A DNA stretch of 64,000 bases, taken from Carnegiea gigantea. Lineage: Eukaryota; Streptophyta; Magnoliopsida; Caryophyllales; Cactaceae. The position numbers and the translations under genes are program-made. The stretch's first letter is position 1; every line of letters begins with the position of its first letter. Location: the NCBI GenBank assembly GCA_029747015.1, contig JAKOGI010000057.1:404501-468500 (forward strand). The letters run 5' to 3'. The notes beneath the pieces are model-generated. The model searched no databases. It was not told the origin of the DNA and saw nothing but the letters and a program-made list of their open reading frames with translations. Of this stretch, positions 1 to 10,518 are shown piece after piece.

Positions 1-1819
1 TTATGAGCTCAAGGATCAAGGACAAATAGATCGCTTCCTGAAGAGAGGACCTCGATCTCTTTGGAAGGAGCGTGACCCTGCACGCGAGGAACCTCGAGAA
101 GAGGAGTGCTCCACTGAGATAGTAGCCACTATCACCGGCGGGTATGTAGAGGGCATTACGCTGTCTACATGGAAGGCCCAGATATGAGGGATGCAACAAG
201 TCTTGATGGCGGAGCAAGGAAGCCATATTACGGTGCCCACCATGACATTCGATGGCCAGGAAGCCTTGCATTTTAGTTCGCCGCATAGCTAAAAGTGGCC
301 AATGCCCTCATTTAGACATGGAAAATGAGTCATTTAGTTTGGGCATGGTCGGATCAAGTTTGGGTTAGGTCATGTTCAGGTTAAATGACATTTCGGGTCA
401 TTTCGATTTGGGTCGGGTATGGTTCGGTTCGGGTCGATTTCGGGTCAACCAAATTTTGATCAAATACGCTCATCATGCCAAAACAAGGAACTTTGTAGAA
501 AATTTCGAGTCGAGTATGGTTCAGTTTGAGTCAATTCAGATTTCGGGTCCACTTGCAGGTGAGCATATTTCGGGTGTCAGGTCGGGTATGGGTCCGGGTC
601 ATTCGGTTCGGGTTTCGGGTTAATTTTTCCAGGTCTACCCTCATCCGTCGGATTCTAATTGTTACCGGGAGCTTTGTTAACATCATCACCTGGGACTGCT
701 TAAAAATACTTAAGCATCGGGTAAGGAAAATTGTTCCCTTCGTACATCCCATTTTAGGCTTTGGAGGACAAGAGAAAAACCCTACAGGAGTGATCCAGCT
801 CCCACTGCGATTTGGGGACTAGTCTAAGGCACGAAATCTAGAAGTTGATTTCTTAGTGGTGGATGTTCCCATGACCTATAATGTCATCCTAGGACGGCTG
901 ACCTTATACAGGGTGAAAGCCGTCATTGCATCATACTTGCTTGAACTTCAATATAAAGCGGATGATGGTAGAGTTATGAAACTCTAAGAAGATCAGCGAA
1001 CAGCTAGAGAATGCTACATTGTTAGCATCCGACCTTTTGTAGAACGCTTGAGTGGATGCGGACTTCACGAACAACTGCCCTCAAACAAAAAGTCGCGGAT
1101 TACGCTTCCTCCTCCTATTGATTCCATGACCATCTGCACTTTACCTTGGCCGATCTTTGACCTCCATGCCCAGAACCTGTTGATGGCCTAGAGGGCATTC
1201 CCCTTGACGAAGGATGACCCGATCGCAAAGTACAGCTGGGCCGAGAGATGGACAACGATACTAGATGCGTCTTAAGTAACCTCCTGCTTAAATACCAGGA
1301 AATTTTCACTTTTAGCCTCAAGGAAATGCCAGGCATCAGCCCTACGATAATGGAGCATCGGCTGAACGTATATCCTGCTCACTAGCCGGTGGTCTAGAAG
1401 AAAAGACATATGGGGCCTGAGTGAACCACGGCGGCGACAGTAGAGGTACAGAAGTTATTGCAGGCCGATTTCATCAAGGAATACGAGTACCTCAAGTGGA
1501 TTTCCAACATGGTACTCGTCAAGAAACCCATCGGGACATGGTAGACGTGTGTTGATTTAGTCGATAGAATAAGGTATACCCAAAAGACAGTTACCCTTTG
1601 CCAAAGATAGACAAACTGGTGGACGCCACGGCAGGGCATGCCATGCTAAGCTTTATGGATGCATTCTTGAGGTATCATTAGATTCCTCTGTGCACCGAGG
1701 ATCAGGAGAAGATAACCTTTGTGACTGATCGGGGACTGCACTGTTATAGGGTAATTTCCTTCGTTCTAATGAACATTGGGGCTATCTACACGCGTTTGGT
1801 AAACAAAATGTTTGAGCCT
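1..1819 (+). pseudogene. Ty3/gypsy Tat-type element, left part: protease and RT remains
   Basis: This is a decayed Ty3/gypsy polyprotein on the + strand that enters from beyond the left edge. Bases 1-300 read as the end of gag (DRFLKRGPRSLWKE, then LKVANALI). After the MITE at 313-637, the protease resumes near 650 with TGSFVNIITWDC, then HPILGFGGQ and VDFLVVDVPMTYNVILGR near 845-895, the end of the aspartic protease region. RT remnants (LLQADFIKEYEYLKWISNMVLVKKPIG) occupy about 1440-1530, with several stops and frameshifts. The lineage (Tat/Retand) is inferred from the protease and RNase H wording. The element is cut at 1819 by the Athila insertion and continues at 14,300. Confidence 0.8.
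313..637. mobile_element. hAT-like MITE inside the Tat protease region
   Basis: A 325-bp insert separates LKVANALI from RRILIVTGS in the Tat protease frame. Its ends form an inverted repeat: TAGACATGGAAAA at the left and CCAGGTCTA (reverse complement TAGACCTGGAAAA) at the right. The flanks carry CCCTCAT on both sides (305-311 and 638-644), consistent with an 8-bp duplication that has one mismatch. The interior is full of variants of TCGGGT/GGTTCGGGTC. The hAT assignment is inferred from the TIR and the duplication length. It encodes no protein. Confidence 0.65.
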
Positions 1820-3125
1820 TGTTATCGTTTTACTCAATAACCGCAAGTGCACGGTGCCAGTTGTAGCTAGCAACAGTAAGTACGGGTCGTGTCCACAAGA
1901 AACTTAATTTCAATCACTGAATCCAACCTTTAACACTCAATTTAGGCCAGAGTCTAGTAGAATGGGTTTTTACTAGAAGTTAACTATATTTAATCTAAAG
2001 TTACTGCTTTTATCACAATCAATGGTGACAAGGGTCCTGGATTGGGGTTCACCACACTTTGATGTTCTTAGGATTGTAATCTAGGTCATGTGAATCCGCC
2101 TACAGACAACTGAAATGGAATGGTTACAAATTAAACGCGTCTATGCCTTCTCTCAAAGGTCATTAGATTGGTCAAGTTATCCTAGTTATCTATTTTCATG
2201 AAACTAGAGTCGCAAGACCACAAGATTGTGTAACCCTTAATTTACAATTGAAACCCCAACTATTTTCATGTTAAGAAATTCAATCGCTCGTAAAACCACT
2301 CTAAGTAAAGGACTTAACTTTCGTTAATCTCCTAAACCCTAATTACGAACATGAATACAACCCTTTCAGGCAATTCATCAAACACTTAGCACGCTAAGCG
2401 AGAGTTCAATTATAACATGGGCATCAATTCACGAAAACCTAGGACATCAATCCAAATCACATCAAAGGGGCTACCCCCAATCCAAGACACGGGGTTTAGC
2501 CTCTAATCGTCATTCTAATCACAATTACAATCAAGAAAACGAACATGCTCAAAGGTATTCAACTTTGAATTAAAACGCAAAGGAAAAGGTAGAGGAATGT
2601 ACTCTGTATAATTTACAGCAACAATCTACCAAAAGCATAAAGAAATCTTGGTCCACTGTCTTGAATTTCACAACAATCAAAACCAAGAACTATATACCCT
2701 AATCGCCGTTTTTAAGAGAGAAAAAAATAGAGAAAAGCATGAATGCCAATTACAACGCCAAATCGCGACTATACGGGGAAAACTAATGTGGCACGGTCGT
2801 GCCACTGGGCACGGACCCACCGTGCCATATCTCTGGCTTGCGTTTCCTCGTTCCTCTGGGTGGCACGATCAGTCTGCATGGCATGGTGCCACCGTGCCAC
2901 TCTCTCTTGGCTTGAAATCCTCCTTTTTAGCTCCTATTTGGCGCAGCGCTAGCTTGTTTTTCTCATTTCTTTCAGTCTAACCCCTGAAAATACAAAACTA
3001 CACTTTTAAGTAGATTTGAGGTAAAGAATGACTAATCAACCTCTAAACTCTCGGGATTTTACCAAAAATCGCCAAGATGAGAGGTAAAAATCATGCCTAA
3101 AAGTGTGTAAAATAGAGGTTTATCA
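1820..3125 (-). repeat. Athila element 3' LTR
   Basis: This 1306-bp LTR matches 12,993-14,299 over its whole length and has TG...CA ends on the + strand. It is 3' with respect to the - strand element because the primer site lies beside the other copy. It contains a block of inverted GGCACGG/CCGTGCC motifs at about 2790-2900. The short ORF at 2648-2980 reads through this block and is not a gene. Confidence 0.95.
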
Positions 3126-5023
3126 ACTCCCTCATGCTTATCTCTTGCTTGTCCTCAAGCAAGACTAGAACATGAATGAACAGAAAGGGTGATCGAGAAC
3201 GTCTAGCTACTCGCCTTCTCAGACAAGGCCAATAGGGGATCAATTGAATCGAACATAGGTGCGCATAGCCAGCGGAATGATTTGAGGCACAAACACAATT
3301 TCCAAACTCATTTCAAATCATTGAGAAGACCACATGTTCAAGTTAGCATACCGTCAAACCATATCACCCCCTCCCCAATCAAGACGCAACCAAATAAGTA
3401 GTGGGCTAGAAGGCCTAGTAGTGGCTCTCATAGAGGAGCAAAGTAAATGCACTCCCTCACACGTGTTTAAGATGTAAGAAGGTTCACTCGACTCTCTTCC
3501 AATCGAACAGTCTACCATAGGCTTGGTGGGATTCTCAATTCTCCACCGTGAAAGTGCAAAATACACAACAACAATCAAGAGGACTTTCTAGGGGTGAAAT
3601 AAGGCTAAGGGCACAAGTAAGAGAGGGACAAATAATTTGGAAAATGAGGAGTTAAAAGCCACAGCTAGTGAGCAACCAACACTTAAACCAATCATACCAC
3701 ACTCTCTTTAAAGACACAGTGAGAATACCCCCAAATCATGAGGACCATTAGGAATGAACTATGACAACAGACCAAACACTCTTAGTTATCATCCTTTTTG
3801 GGTTTCAACAAGTTTCTCTTTTCTGTTCTCTTTCCCCCCTTTTTTTCTTCTTCTTTTTTTTTTTTTAACAAAAGGAAGATAATGAGTGATTGGCACGCAC
3901 GATAACAAAATAGTCAATTCCCGAATAACTACCATTCCTCACATACCAAATTAACCACAAATGTGCATAACACTCAAAACTACCCACAAATTAATGAAGT
4001 GTTGTTCTACTGGCTTTGGCTGAAGGGTAGGAAATGTATTTAGGCCAAGAGCTAGCGGTGAAAGGGTCACAACAAAAATGGGTAAGGCTCAAAGGGGTAA
4101 GTAAAGGGTTAAAAACATTGAATCATGGGTGGCAATTTAGTTATGTAGCTCAAAAACAAATGAATGCCTCTATCATTTCATCGTTATGTACATGCGAGAT
4201 GCGGTTTCAAAGAGAATCCAAGCAAGTTCTAGAGACGTTGTCATGGAAGAGACACACATGAAAAAGAATATGAGACTAAATTGATGGATTAGTCTATAGG
4301 CTCAAAATCTCACGGGTCACACTACCAAACAATACAACCAACCCCGAGGATGTCCTATTTAAAAGGAATAATCAATCATGCGAGGGGGGTTTCAAGGGCA
4401 ACCAGGAATGCGAACCAAACAATGTGGTCAAAACATTTTCAAAATCATCAATCAAACACATTTTGCCACAAAGAATCCACAAGCATACACAACCATGTCA
4501 ATCAACTGATCCACAATGCCTTGGTCATCGTCATAGGAGGGGTTTTCAAAACCCTTTTATTTTTTTTTTTCTGTTTTGTTTTTTTTTTTCCCCCAAAGGC
4601 GAAAGGACGAAAACAATAAATCACCCTAAGCAGTCAATGAGTAAATAAATGAAGAGTAGAGTTGGAAGAATTACCTCGCAGTCTTGTGAAGCTCCACTCG
4701 ACAAATGTCCACTTGAGACCAAGGGTTAGAAAATAAAATATATACAATGCATTACCTATCTATATGCGCTGTCCTACATGCTTGTCGAAATAGAAAAATA
4801 AATCGAAAACTAATGCATCCTAAAAATGCACCGAAGCTAAAATGAGAACTAGATGCTGTATGCAGGGATGCTATATACAAAGGGATACATACAAGCCAAC
4901 ACAAACCACAAATCGTCACCTAACAGCTCATGAGCTCACCCCCCCATGCATGAACTGTTCATTTTTCCCAATGAAAAAGATAGGAAGCATGCGAAACAAG
5001 GGGAAAGGGGAAACAGTAGACAG
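3126..5023. other. Athila 3' noncoding region
   Basis: These 1.9 kb lie between the ORF-1-like gene and the 3' LTR. I see no open frame of interest. There are T-rich tracts at about 3838-3868 and 4556-4590. Just inside the LTR (3126-3155), the - strand reads GAGGACAAGCAAGAGATAAG, then CATGAGGGAGT next to the LTR start. This purine-rich piece is the likely polypurine tract that primes plus-strand synthesis. Confidence 0.6.
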
Positions 5024-6704
5024 TCACTGGGCGTCGTCGGGCCTAGGGGGAGGCCAGAAGGGCGGGGGGGATGGGGAGAAATGCGAGGAGCCACCCTGAT
5101 CAAAAGGTAGAGGGGACGACGAACTCGCAGGGGTGCCCAGGAAAGAGCGAAAACTCTCCTCTAGCTGCCGAATCGACTCGGACTGGCACCAAAGCAGTTC
5201 GTTCATCCTCCGTCTCTCCTCGTACTGACGGGCTTCTCGAATCGCCCGTTCCTCCTCACGCTGTATCCGCCTTAACTCTCGCTGCTCTTGGCGGTCAATA
5301 TAACCATGAAACTGACTCACGCCCTCCTCAATGGAATCCATGCACCCAGAAATGCACTGGATATCATGGTGCATACCACTAAAACCCTCTCGAAGACCTA
5401 TCACCTCCATGTGGAGGGCGGAGAAGGACTGAAGAAAAGAAGGGTTGAGCGGCAAGTAGGCCGCGGAGGAGGAAGAGCCGCCCATCCTATGAGGGAACGG
5501 TGGGTGAAGGGGTGGTGGTGGCGGGGTGAGCTCGGGACAGGTAGGGGCACAACTGGCCTCGGCCTCGAGAGCATCATCACCCTCATCACCACCCTCTTCA
5601 CTCTCGTTGCTCTCATCAAACTCAATAGCGGTATCAGCTTCCAACTGTTCCTCTCGGGGAAGAACAGTTGCCCTTATAATCCTCCGGTCGCAATTCCAAT
5701 TGCTTTTGTTGGCGACCGTGGTGCGCTCAAGGTTGGGGAGGATGAAAAGGATGGTCTTGTGGTGGGGGTACCTAATGGTGTCACCTCGGGTATCTATAAT
5801 GTGCATGTGATGGAGTGTACCAAGGTCGATGTGACCACCTAGAAAATGGGGCTCGAGAATAGAGAGTCTTGAGCAGTAGCCTAAGGCAATAGCAATGGCG
5901 GTAACAGTACCGCCAACGCTAAGGACATTCCGGTTACTGGTCTTGGCTACTTCCGCCAAGTGGCGGATTATAAAGGCCCCCGTGTCGAGAGGAGTGTCTG
6001 ACAGGGTGCACTAGATAGTAAACAGTTCGGTCTTCCGACAACCATTCTGGTTGTCGTTGCGGCCGAAAACAATGTTCACCGTTAGGCGCTGAAGGTACCG
6101 AAGGTTGACATTACAAATGTCGGTAGCCTTGGCCTGTCGAGGGTCAAAGACCTTAGGTCGCCCCCACCTATCAGTATACTCTTTCCGTTTGGAGCAGGTG
6201 ATGCTCAACCAAACGGGGTCAGGTCGCCACAAAGAAGGTACGTCCCTACATGCCCCATCGACCACCAGGAGTCGCAAAAGGTCATTAAACATTCTCAAAC
6301 TCATCCGATGATCAATGTTAAACATTCGAAAATAAATGGCGACTTCTTGACCATTATAACTCAACCATAAGGCGGTCATAGGATGTGCATTCCATGTTTA
6401 TATATTCGGTCCATCCCAACCTACCAAGTAGAGTCAACAAATCATCCAACAGTCCCAAAGAGCGCAAGGAATCAACATGAAAATATTTCTGCTCACTAGT
6501 ATTCCTAGTGACTAAAAGCTTATATCGGGACTTTTGGTCGTCATTCACAAACTGTAAACTCCTAGTGCTAGCAGGTAAAATAAGAGGGTAAGCATCTTTG
6601 GTACCTTTATCAGAAGCAAGCGCAGTTAAAGAAGAGGTTGCCCGGGATGATTTCTTGGGTAGGGATGGACCTTTTGAAGCCTCCCCAACGTATTTCTTGC
6701 CCAT
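5024..6704 (-). pseudogene. Athila ORF-1-like gene downstream of integrase, broken
   Basis: The gene begins at the ATG at 6704 (MGKKYVGEASKGPSLPKK). It shifts frame near 6370-6380 and meets an in-frame TAG at 6011-6013, but the same frame continues to 5024. Parts in order: a conserved N-terminal half (RYKLLVTRNTSEQKYFHVDSL, LLGRLGWTEYINM, YFRMFNIDHRMSL), a middle segment (HLAEVAKTSNRNVLSVGGTV), an acidic stretch (ESNESEEGGDEGDDALEAEA), a Pro-rich stretch, a charged Arg/Glu helix near 5180-5290 that looks like a coiled coil, and a Pro/Ser-rich tail. This resembles the plant ATHILA ORF-1 family, which occupies the envelope position. I see no signal peptide or transmembrane segment, so an envelope role is not supported. 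Confidence 0.7.
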
Positions 6705-6764
6705 TGTGGAAATAAAAACAGATCTGGACCCAAGAGGAGGCGAAAAGAGCAGGAGAAGGAACAA

Positions 6765-7416
6765 TTTCGCTCTCTACAACCTTGGACCTCAACAATGGAG
6801 GTTGAGGTTTTAGAGAGAGAAAATGAGATTTGGGATGGAAGGACTTTGAGATGAAAATGGGAGGAATTGGTGGGGTAGAGTGAATGGGGGTGGGAATGTT
6901 GAAGAATTTGGCAAGAAATTGAGAGAATTTGAGAGGTTAAAATGAAAGATTGAGTGGGGATGGAGAGAGGGAGAGAGCCGCGCAGTAGAGAGAGAGAGAG
7001 GAAGGAGGTCGAATGGAAGAGGGAGGAGGAAGGAGGAAGAAGAGGAAGAAAGCAGGTGTTTTCGGCATTTTTTAAAGTGGCACGGTTCCACCGTGCCACT
7101 TCGCTGCCCGGCCTGTTTGTTCTTTTTTTTGGGGGGGGCGAGAAAGAGGGCACGGGGTGCCGCGAGGCACGCTGCCCCCGTGCTACCCCTTTTTTTGAAT
7201 TTTTTTTATTTGTGTTTTTTTTTAATTTTTTTTTTTGGGGTGGAAGAGAGAATTATGGCACGGTCGTGCCCAAGGGCACGGTTCCACCGTGCCAAATCTC
7301 TGGTTCCGTGTTCCTTCCCCTTTTTTTTGTTTTGTTTTTTTTTTGGGAAGCAATGAAGCTTGGGTTGCCTCCCAAGAAGCGTTTGTTTAAGATCCCGAGC
7401 TTGACCGTTAGGATCC
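6765..7416. other. Athila spacer between integrase and ORF-1-like gene
   Basis: I see no coding sequence here. The stretch has long T runs on the + strand (7186-7240, 7319-7345), G runs, AG-rich low-complexity sequence at 6955-7060, and three blocks of the inverted GGCACGG/CCGTGCC motif (about 7077-7100, 7150-7190, 7257-7298) like those in the LTRs. ORFs in both directions are low-complexity artefacts. Confidence 0.75.
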
Positions 7417-8470
7417 CTAAGAAGGAGAGACATCGGAGAGAGCACATGTGACTTTCCCCTCAAGAGACTCACCGGCAATGTAGTGTTTTAAGTGGGACCC
7501 GTTCACCTTGAATGAGCCGGTGGTTTCATTGCCTTTTTCGATGGCCCCATATGGGTAGACCTTAAGCACCTTAAAGGGACCTGACCATCGGGAGCGAAGC
7601 TTCCCAGGGAAAAGCTTCAAGCGGGAATTGAAAAGTAGAACCAAGTCATCTTTCGAAACTCGCGGCGGTTGATAAACTTGTGATGCCACCGCTTAGTTCG
7701 CTCCTTGTAGAGCCGAGAACTGTCATAGGCATCCAAGCGGATCTCCTCGAGTTCATTTAGCTGCAACATCTTCTTCTCTCCCGCAGACTTCAAGTCGAAG
7801 TTGAAGTGTTTTATGGCCCAGTAAGCCTTGTGTTCCAGTTCCACGGGGAGATGACAAGACTTACTGTAGATGAGCCGAAAGGGGGTGGTGCCAATGGGGG
7901 TTTTGAACGCCGTGCGGTAGGCCCAAAGGACGTCATCAAGCTTGTCCGCGCAATCCTTTCGTGATCTTGCAACCGTTTTCTCTAAGATGGACTTGATTTC
8001 CCGGTTGGAGATCTCGACTTGGCCACTAGTTTGAGGGTGGTAGCCAAGTCCATATTTATGATGCACTCCATATTTCTTCAAGAGAGTTTCCAATTTCTGC
8101 TTTATGAAGTGCGATCCATTGTCGCTTATTAGCACCCTCGGGACCCCAAAGTGAGGGAATATAATCTTCTTGAATAGCTTGGCTACAACCCTTGAGTCAT
8201 TGGTAGGGCTAGCTATTGCCTCCACCCACTTGGAGACGTAGTCTACGGCGACGAGGATATACTTGTGGTCCCTTGAAGATGGGAAGGGTCCCATAAAGTC
8301 GATGCCCCAAACATCGAAGATCTCAACTTCAAGGATAAAGTTAAGAGGAATCTCATTCTTCCTAGAGAGATTTCCCATCCGTTGGCAACGGTCGCATGCA
8401 CGGACATAGGCATGGACGTCCTTAAAGAGCGAGGGCCAGAAGAAGCCCGCTTGCAGCACCTTAGCGGCTG
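7417..8470 (-). pseudogene. Athila integrase, two frames
   Basis: After the frameshift near 8470 the integrase reads on in ORF 8459-7617. It includes the zinc-finger cysteines CDRCQRMG, then the D,D,E catalytic core: D in [13 protein letters not shown] in LISDNGSHF and E in [12 protein letters not shown] second one-base shift near 7650 moves the C-terminus to 7689-7417, which has a GPF/Y-type module ([20 protein letters not shown]). The protein would insert the cDNA, but the two shifts separate it from RT and split its own tail. Confidence 0.9.
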
Positions 8471-10357
8471 TCTGGAGGTGCTAGCGTGTCCTCCACAAGG
8501 AGAGTCGTGGCAATGGGAGATTACACCTTGGATTTCCCCGTCAGGAAGGCATCTCCTGATAATCCCATCCTTGCACAACTTGTAAAGGAATGGTTCCTCC
8601 CAAAAATACGTCTTGACATCATGGAGGAATTTCTTTTTCTGGTGGAAGGATAGATCATGGGGAAGGATTCCCGAAACTCGGTAGTTCGCATAGTCGGCAA
8701 ACCATGGGGTGGGTCCTGACTTGATGCCCATGAGATGCTCGTCGGGAAAGGCATCATCAATAGGGGTGTCGTGGCTCTCAACAACGAGCCTGGAAAGATG
8801 ATCGGCCACAACATTCTCGGCCCCTGCCTTGTCTTTGATCTCCAGATCAAACTCCTGGAGTAGTAAAATCCATCTAATGAGGCAAGGCTTGGCATCCTTC
8901 TTCTCGAGGAGGTGCTTGAGGGCAGAGTGGTCCGTGTACACAACGACCTTGGAACGTAGCAGGTAGGGCCTGAATTTTTCCATTGCATACACGACCGCAA
9001 GCAGCTCCTTCTCAGTCGTGGTGTAGTTCTGCTGGGCCTCATCCAGCGTTCTACTAGCATAGTAGATCACCACTGGCTTCTTATCCTTCCTCTGCCCCAG
9101 AACTGCCCCCACCGCATGGTCGCTGGCATCGCACATGATCTCAAATGGGAGATCCCAATCTGGTGGTTGTATGATGGGGGCAGAAATTAATGCCTGCTTG
9201 ATCCTGCAAAAAGCCTCATGGCACTCATCAGTAAAGACAAACGGGGCATCTTTAGTGAGCAGCTGAGTAAGAGGTTTGGCAATCTTGGAGAAATCCTTGA
9301 TAAAGCGGCGATAAAACCCCGCATGACCAAGGAAACTCCTCACCCCTTTTACCGAAGTAGGAGGGGGTAATCGCTCAATAACCTCGACCTTCGCTCTGTC
9401 CACCTCAATGCCCCTAGCAGAAATAACATGACCTAGTACTACCCCCTCGTGCACCATAAAATGACATTTTTCCCAATTCAATACTAGGTTGACTTCTTCA
9501 CATCTATGGAGTACCTTGGTTAAGTTTTCCAAACAAAGGGCGAAGGTACCTCCATGAACGGAGAAGTCATCCATAAACACCTCTATGATGTTTTCGATAA
9601 GGTCGGAGAATATAGCGGTCATGCACCGCTGGAAGGTGACCGGGGCATTACACAATCCAAATGGCATCCTTCAATAAGCAAAGGTACCATACGGGCACGT
9701 GAAAGTCGTCATTTCCTGGTCATCAGGATGGATAGGAATCTGAAAGAAATCGGAGTAACAATCCAGATAACAGAAAAAGAAATGCCTTGCCAACCTTTCC
9801 AGCATTTGGTCAATGAAAAGGAGGGGGAAATGATCTTTCCGGGTGGCTTGATTTAATCTACGATAATCGATGCACATGCGCCACTCAGTAACAGTCCTAG
9901 TAGAAATGAGCTCATCTCGCTCATTCTTTATGACAATCATACCTCCCTTTTTGGGGACTACCTGGACTGGACTCACCCACTCACTATCTGAGATAGGGTA
10001 GATGATCCCAGCATCAAGTAGTTTAAGAATCTCCTTTTTGACAACCTCTTGCATGTTTGGATTTAAACGGCACTGAGGTTATCGAGAGGGGCGGTGACTG
10101 TCATCAAGAAAAATGCGATGCATGCAGAATGTAGGACTGAGTCCCCGAATATCATCGATACTATACCTGATGGCACCCCTATGCTTACGAAGCACATCCA
10201 ACAGTTGTTCCAACTGGGGGCCATCCAGGTTAGCATTAACAATAACGGGAAATTGCTGGGAAGAGTCCAGAAATTCATACCTCAGATGGGGAGGTAGAGG
10301 TTTTAATTCTACTTTCAGTGGATGCTCCTCTTCTTTCTTGGAGGTAGGCTCCTCCAC
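8243..10357 (-). pseudogene. Athila reverse transcriptase and RNase H, broken
   Basis: This continues the gag frame. RT begins near 10,054 (KKEILKLLDAGIIYPISDSEWVSPVQVVPKKGG) and includes MCIDYRRLNQATRKDHFPL. A TGA at 9671 falls between GTFAY and [15 protein letters not shown], and another stop is at 10,079. The catalytic box reads [11 protein letters not shown] near 9570. RNase H follows ([49 protein letters not shown]). The frame reaches the integrase zinc finger (CHDSPCGGH) and is then lost to a one-base shift near 8470. The catalytic aspartates are present, but the stops make it non-autonomous. Confidence 0.9.
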
Positions 10358-10518
10358 ACTATGAATCTCTTCACAGGACTACCTAGGCAAGTAGGCAGTA
10401 GACTCATTAAGGAGTCTGGCATACTCCTCCTTCTCACCCGAACCGGAGTTGGTAACGTGGCAACCAATCAACGCGGCCTCCAACGGGTCTTCTAAAGACA
10501 GATGGGTCTTGCCCTCCT

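Noticed and set aside
2648..2980. 110-residue ORF (and its 13,771-14,148 partner)
   Set aside because: It lies wholly in LTR sequence and crosses the palindrome block, and similar ORFs occur only because the LTRs are copies.
6626..7153. 175-residue ORF rich in Ser/Leu/Pro on the - strand
   Set aside because: It overlaps the start of the ORF-1-like gene in another frame and is low-complexity CT-rich sequence.
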